Assembly (NCBI GenBank): GCA_032622095.1 | Contig: CP136061.1 | Span: forward strand, 255,761,582-255,825,581 | Direction: 5' to 3' | Length of the DNA: 64,000 nucleotides | From: Siphonodentalium dalli | Taxonomy: Eukaryota; Mollusca; Scaphopoda; Gadilida; Siphonodentaliidae | Notes under the pieces: model-generated | The model's input: the letters and a program-made list of their open reading frames with translations, nothing else | The model's database searches: none | What the model was told of the DNA's origin: nothing | Made by a program: the position numbers and the translations under genes | Part shown: piece after piece, positions 20,895-31,942 of the stretch | How the letters are laid out: every line of letters begins with the position of its first letter | How positions within the stretch are numbered: the stretch's first letter is position 1

Positions 20895-20979
20895 TCCCGC
20901 CAGTAGCAAAAGTCATATAAATCATATACAATTATTTTTATTATGAATATTAAGTAAATTTACAATATATCCTGCCCTT

Positions 20980-21183
20980 CAGTAATGCCCTAAATAATTG
21001 ACTCCTTAACCACAGCAGAATTATGGGTAACTTTTCAGGATTTAGTCGGAAATATGGCTTGTGCGGAAAGCTCTCACTGAGAGCTTTCCGATGAATGGCA
21101 ACAACCCATATTTCCGACTAAATCCTGAAAAGTTACCCATAATTCTGCTGTGGTTAAGGAGTCGATTATTTAGGGCATTACTG
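20980..21183. mobile_element. Family C TA element, full length
   Basis: CAGTAATGCCC to GGGCATTACTG-TA (left dinucleotide TT). A small deletion near the centre of the left arm. Confidence 0.92.
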
Positions 21184-21643
21184 TATATGATACTATTAAC
21201 GTAAAGCAGGCGCGCATATAGTTTGGGCATATAGTGGCAGTGCAAAGGGGGTGGGCAGCGGAGCGCGTTACAGGCCCCTGTGATACATGTTAAGATACAG
21301 AATTCAGAAAGCTGGGTTAAACCTATAGCCAATTCACTGAAACACTTAGCCTTAGAATAGAGGAAATCTATTGAGTAGTTTGATGTTGAATGACGGCAAT
21401 AAACTCCCGTAAAAGCAGAAGCCAGACCAGGGCAGACAGAGTGAACAAAGGAACACAAGCAGAGAAGCAGTGACATATGGCCTCTTGAGGCATAATTAAA
21501 TGCTCAAACACTCAGGAGCCAGTCTGTGGTCAAAAGGGAGAGAGGGAATGTAACCCAGTATAACAGAGTAGTATTGTATAAATGGCTGCCGAATATATTA
21601 ATCATAGGGCTTTAAAAAAAAATAATGTTTCCCATCTCCTGAC
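21184..21643. other. Unassigned stretch
   Basis: The minus-strand 144-codon frame at 21042-21476 begins here but runs into the family C arm and has no recognisable domain, so I do not call it a gene. Confidence 0.4.
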
Positions 21644-23049
21644 CAAGCCTCAGTTTAGTGTGCCTGTCATTTGCAGAATGAGGTCCCCAGGATAGCGGGA
21701 TATCACTAAATTCACCCTCTGGAGACCTCATTCTGCTTAGGCCATCTTCTCTGGAAAGTTTATTTATCAAATTTCTTTTGCACATAGATTCTATTTCTTA
21801 TTTAGTTTAGTTTCTCTACATCCCCAAATTGGCATTGCATAATCAAGCAGTGTTGCAGCTGTCGGTAGCCAAATTGGCCAATGGCCAATCTTTTTCGAAT
21901 TTGGCTAATAAAAATTTCATTTGGCCAAATTTTTGTATGCGTTGAAGAGAGTTGTTATCAATGAGCACAATTAATGAATAGGTGAATACCTAGTGATGAC
22001 GCTGTTGTTTTATGGAGTATTTTTAAATGTCCAATACATTGGTGGATCGGAATAGTATCCATCATTCACGTTCACTGCACATAATCACACTTCACCGAGA
22101 CAGCAACAGGTAAGCTCTAACATTTAACCAGCATAATCGTCAAAATGCTTAATCTGTATACTGGTTATGTAATTTTTTGTTGATTATATAGGCAGTCTGT
22201 TTTAAAGATAAAATACCTAAATCCATTGTTCCCTTAATTGGATGTACAGGCAAACAGTTCTTAACTCAATGGTTACGTAATGTGTCATAAACTGCATCCG
22301 GTCTAATATCCACCTGGCTTCACATCATAAAAGGTTTGAATACAATAGATATCCAACAGTTATCACCTTACTATGATAAGCAATAGTTAGCGACTGTTAT
22401 GGTGTCAGCGACATAGAGTTATTACAACTGGTTTATCGGATTTATGTGATTATAATTACATAGAATGTTAGTTTAATGTTTGCGAATTTCGTTTCAGGTA
22501 ACAACTCCCATAGTGCATCTGAACAAATGTTGAAGGAGAGTAAAAACATGAAGGAAATACAAGTAACAACTATATAGCCAAAGCAGAACAGTCCATCGTC
22601 TCCGCGATGAAAAATTTCTGACTTTAATTTTCACCGGGCTTTTTGTTGGATGTGAAATCCCGCGGTATTTTGTATTAATGCTTTACATGAATTGATCTGT
22701 CTGTGCGATATAACGCATACCTATGTTCATATAATATTGTTCTTAAAGTTGTTTATGTGTTGTTTTAGTTATATTTTTATTCTGAGTAACAAATAAAGTT
22801 TAAAACAATTATTTTAGTATTATTTGTGAAGCGCCGAGAAAATGAGGATTTAATTTGGCCGAAGTTTTTTTTAATTTGGCCAATTTTTTTTTCATTTGGC
22901 TATAATAAAATTTTCATTTGGCTAAACTTTTGGCCACAAAATTTGTCGGTCCAGCACGAACAATGTAATCAAGGTTCCCAATGGATGTACATCACAATAT
23001 TCACCATTTGTGAACTTCAATCAGTCTATGTCTCCATGCAGAATGAGGT
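21644..23049 (-). mobile_element. Family D element interrupted by a hAT-like element
   Basis: The left end CAAGCCTCAGTTTAGTGTG and a shortened first hairpin lead into the middle segment (TTTAGTTTAGTTTCTCTACA). That is broken at 21848 and resumes at 22966 with 'taatcaaggttcccaatgg', 'acatcacaatattcaccat' and 'gcagaatgaggt'. The right end is lost. The copy ending at 51232 shows the uninterrupted order. Confidence 0.82.
21848..22965. mobile_element. hAT-like non-autonomous element, 1118 bp, with 8-bp target duplication
   Basis: Ends CAGTGTTGCAGCTG and CAGCACGAACAATG form short, imperfect inverted termini of hAT type. The flanking duplication TAATCAAG is exact (21840-21847 and 22966-22973). Subterminal zones are packed with 'atttggc' motifs (21888-21935 and 22850-22935). 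No transposase ORF; the interior is AT-rich. It lies inside a family D copy, so it is younger than that copy. Confidence 0.88.
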
Positions 23050-23485
23050 GACTTCTTACAAAAATAGTACAGACATGCACGCACGCCGTTAAGAGAGGTC
23101 ACGCAATGTGTGATCAGTTCCAACCAATTAATTTTGGAATAGAAGTTGATGAAAAGTATTGCCATTAACAAGAATATGGTATGCTTTGATGGTTGATGAG
23201 CGGATACATGCATAATACTTATTTACGAATCAGTATTCATGTTTTATCCATGCAAATAGACATGTTATATGGCACCATGCTAGTTACACATGGAAATACT
23301 ATGTGTTTACATTCGTGACAACACTTGTTGGGGAATTCCAATTTGATTTAGGAATCACCATGTATGGAAGTTGTAAACCACACTCGCTCACCTCCAATCT
23401 GCCAAGAAAAACTGAATTGGATGTTGGTGAAATTCCGTTGTTGTAACTGGATGATACTGGGACCATCAAATTGGATTATGTATCA

Positions 23486-23779
23486 TTAACCCTTTGAGTG
23501 CCAGGGGCCAATCTCATCGGCCCTAAACCTACAAAATAAGTCTGTTAAAGAATATAAGAATAAATTATTAAAATTGTAAAAAATTGTAAAAAAACAAAAA
23601 AACAAAAAAACAAATTGTTAGGCCAATGCATTCTCTTATATATGTGAGGCGACCTATGGTCGATTCGCATATTCTTATATATGTGAGGCGACCTATGGTC
23701 GATTCGCATATATAAGAGAATGCATTGGGACAGGGTATATGGGTTGATACAAAAATCAACCTGGCACTCAAAGGGTTAA
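23486..23779 (-). mobile_element. Family B TTAA element with a duplicated hairpin segment
   Basis: TTAA-CCCTTTGAGTGCCAGG to CCTGGCACTCAAAGGG-TTAA, in reverse orientation. Within the hairpin a ~42-bp piece ('cttatatatgtgaggcgacc' to 'gattcgcat') is present twice (about 23634-23719), lengthening the arm. Confidence 0.92.
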
Positions 23780-23920
23780 ATATTTATTAGTTTTTTAACA
23801 GCAGCGAGTTTGGTTAAAATAACATTTTTATTTAACAAACAGTGATTTCTGAGGACTCTCTTTGGAAGTATTCAATGGAAATGCTAAAAGGATTAGTAGA
23901 TCTTTGTTGCCTGATTAATA

Positions 23921-24327
23921 TTAAAGATGCATAATCAGAATTAACGCGCCCAAATTACTATTTCTTTGGCTTTGGGGGGTAAAACATATTTGATTCGAGT
24001 CGAGGAACCCACCCATCAAAGCTCAGAGTGATCAGATATTGAAATTTGTTATTTCTCGAAATGTATACTTATTTGTGGCCGAAAAAAGTCGTCAAACCAA
24101 TGGTCTCGGACAAAATTGTGGATGAAGACGGATAAACTCTAAAATCAAGTGGTAATTAATATGGTCAAATTTCATGATACTCAAGTGATAATACGGCCAT
24201 ATTTCGTTGAAAGTGGTTAGCATTACATGTATTTTGTTGTAATTAATTGATTCTGATATAACTAAAGCATATTTTGAAGAAATGTTGTTGGAGATGGGGA
24301 CCGTCTGATCGGACTGAGTACCTTTAA
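23921..24327 (+). mobile_element. Family L element (TTAAAG ends), copy 2
   Basis: TTAAAGATGCATAATC at the left and GAGTACCTTTAA at the right. Inverted match to 8125-8512. Confidence 0.85.
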
Positions 24328-24446
24328 GGGGAAAGACATGAAATGAAATCTAGTTAAAAAATATATTGTTTACATAAATATAAAAAAGTGAAGTCATTGA
24401 ATTATTAAGATATTAAATACTGACAAGATCTTGACCAATAAAACAC

Positions 24447-24807
24447 TTCCAATACTAGAGCTTCCTGAAATTTAGCAAAAACCCTGGGCCAATGCATTCT
24501 CTTATATATGTGAGTCTCCCATAGGGAGCCTCACATATATAAGAGACATTAGCCTAACAATATTTATCTCAACCTTGCAAGCCAGTGCTTTCTCTAATAT
24601 TTGCGAGGCTCCCTATGGGAGCTCACATACAGTAATGCCCTAATTAATCGACAACAAGCCATATTTCCGACTAAATCCTGAAAAGTTATCCATAATTCTG
24701 CTGTGGTTAAGGAGTCGATTACTTAGGGCATTACTGTATATAAGATAATGCAATGGCACAGGATATTTAATGCTGCACCAGCGCAGCTCCAGTCATGAAA
24801 GGGTTAA
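24447..24807 (+). mobile_element. Family E TTAA element carrying a family C insertion
   Basis: Left part 'actagagcttcctgaaattt' without a preserved TTAA; right end GCTCCAGTCATGAAAGGG-TTAA. The second hairpin is interrupted at 24630-24736 by family C. The left side ends CTCACATA and the right resumes TATATAAGATAATG, which rejoins to the normal E hairpin sequence after removing C and one TA. Confidence 0.88.
24630..24736. mobile_element. Family C TA element, half-size, nested in family E
   Basis: Both termini are intact and TA is duplicated, but most of the left arm is deleted (107 bp). It inserted into the TATATA of the E hairpin. Confidence 0.9.
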
Positions 24808-24920
24808 CACCCTACTGTTGTAAGAATGCTGGTTTATGAAAACAAATATTTTACCTACATGTAGTACCTACCGACTCAGCCCCAAAAATATGGGTCGGGA
24901 GAAGAGAAACACAAAATCTT

Positions 24921-25281
24921 TTAACCCTTTACCCAACAGAAGGGCCCTGTGCCAATGCATTCTCTTATATATGCGAGTCGACCATAGGTCGCCTCGCATA
25001 TATAAGAGAATGCATTGGCTTAACACATTAAAAATTATAAAATTGTTAAAGAATGTAAGAAAAAATGGTAAAAAAAGATTTTTTTTAGGCCAATGCATTC
25101 TCTTATATATGCGAGGCAACCTATTGGCACAGGGCATAACTGTAACTATCACAATGTGGTCAATGAGCCGGTTCCAATGATATCCATATTTGCATGGTTC
25201 TATTGAGACAGACCGAAGATATTTTAGGCTGTTGAAGCTTTATTTGGCCGGTTTTGGCCGGTTTGTTGGGTAAAGGGTTAA
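24921..25281 (+). mobile_element. Family A TTAA element, second hairpin truncated
   Basis: TTAA at both ends and both A termini intact. The second hairpin lacks one arm ('gcgaggcaacctattggcac'), shortening the element to about 360 bp. Confidence 0.93.
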
Positions 25282-25471
25282 GGATGGCCTAGTGAAGATA
25301 TCTACTTCGATAAACAGTAGCCCTGCTGGTCAACAGTCTGGTCAGTGGTTCCAGACAGTCTGATTAAACAAGGTAACATCATAAATCAGAGTAATAAATC
25401 AGGGGTCAAGGTTTGCTTTCAACATGTGTACATATAAGATTGGCTGAGAGTGTACACCACAGTGCAATATA

Positions 25472-25672
25472 CAGTGATGCCCTAATTAATCGACTCCTTA
25501 ACCACAGCACAATTATGGGTAACTTTTCAGGATTTATACGGAAATATGGGAGATCTAATTTCTCGGGGAGAGCTTTCCGATGAATGGCAACAAGCCATAT
25601 TTCCAACTAAATCCTGAAAAGTTACCCATAATTCTGCTGTGGTTAAGGAGTCGATTACTTAGGGCATTACTG
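25472..25672. mobile_element. Family C TA element, full length
   Basis: TA-CAGTGATGCCC to GGGCATTACTG-TA. The left arm is diverged near the centre. Confidence 0.9.
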
Positions 25673-25786
25673 TATAAAGTTTGCTTTTAACCATTGTATT
25701 TATCGGAATAGCCACCATGTTAAAAAAATGGTGAAAAGGGCGGGAGCAATCGAACCAATTGAACACAGTATAATAGAGGAGTCTCT

Positions 25787-25952
25787 TGCCAAAAATTTTG
25801 CCAAATTAAATTATTTTTTGCCAAATTAAAAAAATATTTGCCAAATTTAATTGCTGTTTATAATTGGGGAAATTATCGTGTTTATATATTGTTATATACC
25901 ATCAAAACTAACCACATATACACAGGTAAAATGATCACTGGAAAAGCAAGAC
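25787..25952. mobile_element. hAT-like subterminal fragment, inverted copy of 27700-27850
   Basis: The segment with 'ttgccaaattaaa' repeats followed by 'ttataattggggaaattat' and 'aatgatcactggaaaagcaa' is a near-identical inverted copy of the right subterminal part of the element at 26960-27863. The outermost terminus is not conserved here. The sequence after 25952 is not shared. Confidence 0.75.
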
Positions 25953-26250
25953 CTTTCCACAGCTGCCGCCCTCTTGTTGCGATTATTAAACAGGCGCTTA
26001 TTTTCTGCTCACAGGTCTACCAGCCGTTGTTCCTTGTCGATCGATCAGAATTCTTGATTTAATTTTGAATAGTGGTCGCCGCGAACTATTCCGACATTTT
26101 GAATGAGGTTTTGGTCATGTGACGGCCATGTGACAAACAAAACACGCGCGTTGCCATCGTCACGAGCCGGATTTTCCTAGTGAAAAACCACTCCAAAGTT
26201 AGACGCACACGGTCCCGATTGTCCCCGATTATCGGGGGATCGTGTGAGCC
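25953..26250. other. Probable continuation of the hAT-like fragment
   Basis: GC-richer than its surroundings, with 'tcatgtgacggccatgtgac'. No domain or matching copy in this window. Confidence 0.35.
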
Positions 26251-26256
26251 GACACT

Positions 26257-26272
26257 TAGGGCATTACTGTAT
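26257..26272. mobile_element. Solo family C terminus
   Basis: ACTTAGGGCATTACTG followed by TA, with no other C sequence attached. Confidence 0.65.
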
Positions 26273-26589
26273 ATAAATGGTTGACTTTAATATTAGTTTA
26301 TCAGATTGGCTGTGTGCCAGGAATTAAACCAATTATTATATAAAATGGCCGAGGATCGAATACCAATTCTAGTGAAGATATATACTTTTATAATTTGACT
26401 TTGTGTCACTTATATTACCCCCCCCCCCCCAATTCATGTGTATTATAACACTGGCTCACAAAGTCCCCTAAATCATGTAATCTTGAACAGGGACCTCCAC
26501 ATACTGTGAAATACATCAATATTCAGAAACAGGTATTTAAATTAATTACACCTGAGTATAAATAAGACAACAGGTGTGATTGATGTATG

Positions 26590-26735
26590 TAAGAATGTTC
26601 AAGGACGCCGGAAGCACCAAAGGGCAAGGGGGGCAAACCAGTCAGGAGGGCACTTTTCGGGTACCCACTGGACTCTCCTGGGCCAGGGCAAGGGGGCAAA
26701 TGCCCCTGCATGCCCCCTTCTCCGGCATCCCTGAG
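26590..26735. repeat. GC-rich inverted-ended segment
   Basis: 'gacgccggaag' and 'cttctccggcatcc' face each other around a G-rich stretch with 'gggcaagggggcaaa' twice. No other copy in the window. Confidence 0.45.
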
Positions 26736-26959
26736 AATGTTTGTTAGAGGCTGTGTGGTTTATTCATGAGTGCATGCTGTACTGTTTTAAAAAAATAAAG
26801 TAATAAATAGTCGTTGCCAAATTAAATGCCAAGTCAATTTTAAAAACAGAAAATTGTGTAATTGGCTCATTGATGAACATAATAGCGAGGTTGAGCAACA
26901 TGTACTTGTAACTTGTGACTCACATGTTCATTTCGCATATAAATGTTCAGCATTACGAA

Positions 26960-27863
26960 CAGGGTTCGCGCTGCCGCTTGCCAATGGCAAAAAATATTTT
27001 CATTTGGCAAAAATTTTGGCAAGTGAGTTTTTAATTATGGGATGTGAGCTATCTAGTCGCAAAACATCATTGAACGTGGGTTATTCGTTACGTGTGTCGA
27101 CTTACAGACAATACAATGGGAAACCAAAACAAGAAATCTATCAATTTACCTGTATAGCGCAGTTAGCAGTGTTATGTCGACAGTTATATGTAATCTTTCT
27201 TTAGTTTTCACAAAACGGTAATCCCATCTTTCTCAAACTTTCTTCAAACAGCTGATCGACCGCGGTTAAAATGTGAGTCGGAAAAAAGCAATGTTCTGTA
27301 ATTTTTTTATTGAGGCTGTTGTAAATACTTTATAACATGATCTCAATAAAAACACAGCAAAAGGTAATCATTAATATGTTTTGACAGTTAATCCTCCCTT
27401 TGTCCATTTGGATTATGGACGCATGTAGTCATTGTAACAATGCATATTAATGGCAACATGACATAGCACATATTTATGATGTCAGTGTTATATTACCAGC
27501 GAGTAAAACAATAGGTTAATCGGCAGAATGTGAACGACGGATTAATTTATGGCTAGTTGATATCAGCAGTAATACAAGGCAAAATAATATGTATGCTTGA
27601 TGACTGTGTAGTAAAATTAAACGTAGTGTCCATGCAGGCAGGTGTCGCTTAGATATTTATTGCTATACTTTGATATTTATTAATAATACTAACTTGCTTT
27701 TCCAGTGATCATTTTACCTGTGTATATGTGGTTAGTTTTGATGGTATATAACAATATATAAACAAGATAATTTCCCCAATTATAAACAGCAATTAAATTT
27801 GGCAAATATTTTTTTAATTTGGCAAAAAATTATTTAATTTGGCAAAAATTTTGGCCAACCCTG
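26960..27863. mobile_element. hAT-like non-autonomous element, 904 bp, with 8-bp target duplication
   Basis: Starts CAGGGTTCGCGCTGCCG and ends GGCCAACCCTG; only the outer ~7 bp (CAGGGTT) are inverted. ATTACGAA flanks it exactly (26952-26959 and 27864-27871). Both subterminal zones carry 'atttggcaaaa' repeats. The 116-codon frame at 26854-27204 crosses the boundary and is not a transposase. Confidence 0.88.
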
Positions 27864-28012
27864 ATTACGAAACTTGTAGTAAAGAAAGTTGACTGCGATC
27901 CCACTACGGAAAGCTTGTCTCTACCACCAATGTATGGATTAAAGGTGCTGCTATACTAGTCGGGCCGATATCTCAAAACACCGTCTCAGCACCGTTAAAC
28001 AGTAGAATGAGA

Positions 28013-28718
28013 GATCATGTCATGAATCTATCTCTACGCTGGCTAACATCTGTAGAGATCATACAGTAATGCCCTAAGTAATCGACTCCTTAAACACAGC
28101 AGAATTATGGGTAACTTTTCAGGATTTAGTCGGAAATATGGCTTGTTGCCATTCATCGGAAAGCTCTCCCCGAGAGCTTTCTGATGAATGGCAACAAGCC
28201 ATATTTCCGGCTAAATCCTGAAAAGTTCGATTACTTAGGGCATTACTGTACTCCACCATTACAAAACCTGGGAACCTTTTGGTGTTCTGACTGGGAACTT
28301 TATAACATTGAACAAACAAGGCAGGGAATATAGTTCTTTGTTAATAATTGTTCCTCAATAATCTACTTCACATTAGGGGGTGGTCCCAGGATGAGATTGC
28401 ATGCATTTTTGTGACTTTTGTGAGCTGATATTGCAAGAAACATTGAATTAATTACCCTGGAAAAAATCCATGATTGTAAGCGACGCAGAACGAAATCGCT
28501 CACAAAGTCACTTAAATCATGCAGTTTCGAGTTGGGACCTCACATACAGTAATGTACATTATCCTGGAACAGATATTAACTGAGAAATGTAATACCCGCA
28601 CTGTTTTCTTCAATGTTATACACTTCCCGGTCACAAAATCAAGAACTTCCCCGTTTTGTTCTGCATGGTGGAATAATCTCTACGAGCAATTGTTAACGTA
28701 GAGATTCATGACATGATC
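28013..28718. mobile_element. Family H element, full length, carrying a family C insertion
   Basis: The left terminus GATCATGTCATGAATC (preceded by GA) and right terminus GATTCATGACATGATC-TA enclose two arms (to ~28360 and from ~28545), with a middle containing 'aagcgacgcagaacgaaat'. Family C occupies 28064-28248 of the left arm. Confidence 0.85.
28064..28248. mobile_element. Family C TA element nested in family H
   Basis: TA-CAGTAATGCCC to GGGCATTACTG-TA. The right arm has lost about 30 bp (from GTTACCC to AAGGAG). Element H at 45593 reads 'gatgatattccacc' at the site without an insert. Confidence 0.9.
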
Positions 28719-28777
28719 TATAAGATGAGGTACTTCAGACTTGAATGCTGTTTTACAAATCGATATTTCAATTTATA

Positions 28778-29092
28778 TTTTCTATATTTTCATTATAAAT
28801 ATTGGCAAGAGTTTTCTTCAGTAAAATCAACACTATTTGTTTGCTTCATTGTTAATCAGTCATTTTATCGGAGAAAGCATCCAGTTTATTATAAAGCCAA
28901 GAGCTTTGAGGAAATACAACATGCAGAGAATAGAATGTATAACTGTCAGAACAGAGCATGGGCACGAATCACATGTCGATCAATTTGTTAATAAAGTGTG
29001 CAAACAATGTGCACACAGTCTATATATATCAGAGTAAATCCTTAAGAAATCCCACAAGTTCACTTCAGAGATTTACAATTCTTTGGAATAAG
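28778..29092 (+). repeat. Dispersed duplication, copy 1 (~315 bp)
   Basis: Nearly identical to 29503-29814, about 725-730 bp downstream. It includes 'ataaagccaagagctttgag' and 'gtgcacacagtctatatata'. Both copies keep a short shared plus-strand frame (AKSFEEIQHAENRMYNCQN), but high DNA identity alone explains that. Confidence 0.88.
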
Positions 29093-29502
29093 ATCAAATC
29101 ACACAAAAATAGATTTTCGATGTTGAATCTTTGTAGACCTATATATAGGTATCTCCATTATACAAGGAATCTAATAGTCTGGTTTAAAGTTGTCGAAATG
29201 GTATCGTCCCAAGTCAGGTATGGTGTCAGGATAGGCACCAAAAGCCAAAAAAAGTCTACATTTATTTTGAGTAAGGCATGGATATTTCTGATCTGACACC
29301 CTTCTGTGGTTAAAAACTGATGGCCATTTCAGTTCAACTTAAGATTAGACAATGTATTTAGGGTATAAAATGTACAAATTTCAAACTAAATACTGGTTGT
29401 AAGTAACAATTCGAACAATTGCACAAAAAATAGCAAGAAGTTTGCTTTAGAAAGAAGGTTATCATACGTGAAATATTAAGATGGATAAATATTTCAGTTC
29501 GT
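29093..29502. other. Spacer between the two direct duplicates
   Basis: No gene. It includes 'ctgatggccatttcagttc', similar to motifs at 7390 and 30800. Confidence 0.4.
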
Positions 29503-29814
29503 ATTTCTATATTTCCATTATAAATATTGATAAGAGTTTTCTTCAGTAAAATCGACACTATTTGTTTGCTTCATTGTTTATCAGTCATTTTATCGGAGAA
29601 AGCATCCAGTTCAAGTTATTATAAAGCCAAGAGCTTTGAGGAAATACAACATGCAGAGAATAGAATGTATAACTGTCAGAACAGAGCATGGGCACTAATC
29701 ACATGTCGATCAATTTGTTAATAAAGTGTGCAAACAATGTGCACACAGTCTATATATATCAGAGTAAATCCGATAGAAATCCCACAAATTCACTTCAGAG
29801 ATTTACAATTGCTA
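29503..29814 (+). repeat. Dispersed duplication, copy 2 (~312 bp)
   Basis: Direct copy of 28778-29092 with a 5-bp insertion ('aagtt' after 'ccagttc') and few substitutions. Confidence 0.88.
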
Positions 29815-30108
29815 GCAATAATGTTGAATCACAGCAAAAATGTCAATATGTTTTTGTGAGTTGCCAGTGAAATGAAACAGGAAAATTGAGGAAATGAGTT
29901 ACAGAATTTTAAAATGTCAATCTCGTGCCAAGACAGATAAAGTTGATTCTTTCCAAAGGATTCTTAATATTCTTAAGTAACGAGATCCATCAGGAATGTT
30001 AGATACCGTATGTGGGGGTTGTGTCCACCAATCGTAAAATATATTAGCTGTTATTGGAATCCTGTCTTATGGATGTCATGGAGGGATATCCAGCAGGGGC
30101 CTTATGAT

Positions 30109-30539
30109 CAAGTCTGAGTTTAGTGTGCCTGTCATTTGCGGAATAAGGTCCCCCAGAGGGTAAATTTAGTGATCCCGCATAGGGGTCTAGCATTACCAAA
30201 TCACCCTCTGGGGACCTCATTCTGCATGGCCTCATCTGCTATGGGAGACATAGACTCAGATTGAAGTTCCCAAATGGTGAATATTGGGATGACATTAGGA
30301 ACCTCGATTATGCAATGTATCATCTGCCAATTTGGGGATATAGAGAAACTAAACTAAACAGAATCTCTGTGAAGAAATTTGACAATAAAGCCACTTTTCA
30401 GAGAAGATGAGGCCTAAGCGGAATGAGGTCCCCAGAGGGTGAATTTAGTTATGCTAGCCCGCTATGTGGGATAGCATCACTAAATTCACCCTCTGGGGAC
30501 CTCATTCTGCAAACGACAGGCACACTAAACTCAGGCTTG
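30109..30539 (+). mobile_element. Family D element, long form, with target duplication
   Basis: CAAGTCTGAGTTTAGTGTG to AACTCAGGCTTG. Two hairpin modules surround a ~200-bp middle with 'ggggatatagagaaactaaa'. The flanks are CTTATGAT (30101-30108) and GTTATGAT (30540-30547), seven of eight identical. Confidence 0.9.
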
Positions 30540-30547
30540 GTTATGAT

Positions 30548-31043
30548 GCAGGAGTGTGGGTTGGGGCGGAGGGAGAAAGGGAAGTGATGGGAGTCAGCAG
30601 TTTGTTTAGGGGTGGGTATCTCACCTTCCAACTTTGGACAAAATGTTCAAGAATTGGATATTTCATGCCTGACACAACATTATTTGGAAGAAATTTCAGA
30701 CCAAAACACGGTTGGATTTGTTCAGATAGTATTGATATTCAAACCAGTATTTAGTGTAAAATTTCTTGTTTTTTGACCAAAGGTATATTCCAGTCAGATG
30801 TTTGGACTGAAATGGCTATTTCCAACCAAAGTGGAGGGGTGTTATGTTGGATACTTCCATCAATTGAAAAATTAAGCTGCCAATTTCAAAATTCCAACCC
30901 AAAATGGGGGAGGGGGAGGTAATATGGATTCAATTAAGGAGGGTGGTGCAGCCGAACATTCCAAGATGGACATCAAGAATCCCCTTCCCCCACAAGACAA
31001 TTAACTGATATCCGGTTCTAGGATTAGTCAAGCTGTTTAGGTA
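30548..31043. other. Unassigned stretch
   Basis: Repeated 'ttccaaccaaagtgg' / 'ttccaacccaaaatggggg' phrases, probably an old degenerate repeat. No gene. Confidence 0.4.
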
Positions 31044-31443
31044 TTAACCCTTTACCCAACAAACCGGCCAAAACCGGCCAAATAAAGCTTCAACAGCCTA
31101 AAATATCTTCGGTCTGTCTCAATAGAACCATACAAATATGGATATCATTGGAATCGGCTCCTTGACCACATTGTGATAGTTACAGTTATGCCCTGTGCCA
31201 ATGCATTCTCTTATATATGCGAGTCGACCATAGGTCGCCTCGCATATATAAGAGAATGCATTGGCCTAAAAAAAATCTTTTTTTAACACTTTTTACCATT
31301 TTTTCTTACATTCTTTAACAATTTTATAATTTTTAATGTGTTAAGCCAATGCATTCTCTTATATATGCGAGGCGACCTATGGTCGACTCGCATATATAAG
31401 AGAATGCATTGGCACAGGGCCGTTCTGTTGGGTAAAGGGTTAA
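31044..31443 (-). mobile_element. Family A TTAA element, full length
   Basis: Both TTAA sites, both termini and both hairpins intact. 400 bp, one of the best preserved copies. Confidence 0.95.
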
Positions 31444-31635
31444 GCTGGCATTATAGGTAAATTATTAACCGCTTATATATAAGCCATCTAATCATATCTC
31501 TGCTCTCATTAAATTAGTTTTTTCACAATCTCTACATTTTTTAGAATATTGACTGAATGTATATGTGATATTATAACATGTTTGTCCATTGTCTTCATAA
31601 TTATTTCTTCAAGAAATCATTGCGCATTCAGTATA

Positions 31636-31824
31636 CAGTAATGCTCTAAGTAATCGACTTCTTAACCACAGCAGAATTATGAGTAACTTTTCAGGATTTA
31701 GTCGAAATATGAAATACGAGAGCTTTCCGATGAATGGCATCAAGCCATATTTCCAACTAAATCCTGAAAAGTTACCCATAATTCTGCTGTGGTTGTTAGA
31801 AGCCGATTACTTAGAGCATTACTG
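31636..31824. mobile_element. Family C TA element, diverged
   Basis: TA-CAGTAATGCTC to GAGCATTACTG-TA. The C-to-T change is mirrored in both termini. Confidence 0.9.
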
Positions 31825-31942
31825 TATTTAAAATAATAAAGCTTTATAGTTAAATATTGACAATTGTGCGGAGATTCAAAGAATTTACAGGGGTACTAGG
31901 CGAGTGTATTGAAGTAATTATTTATGTTGAGAACAGCTGTAA

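Noticed and set aside
21042-21476. 144-codon minus-strand frame
   Set aside because: It runs out of a family C arm into unassigned DNA, with no domain and no conservation with other C copies.
26854-27204. 116-codon frame as a hAT transposase fragment
   Set aside because: It crosses the element boundary and its target duplication, and shows no transposase motifs.
28713-29721. Duplicated frame sharing AKSFEEIQHAENRMYNCQN as a gene pair
   Set aside because: The DNA copies are nearly identical throughout, so frame sharing carries no evidence of selection. The flanks are non-coding.
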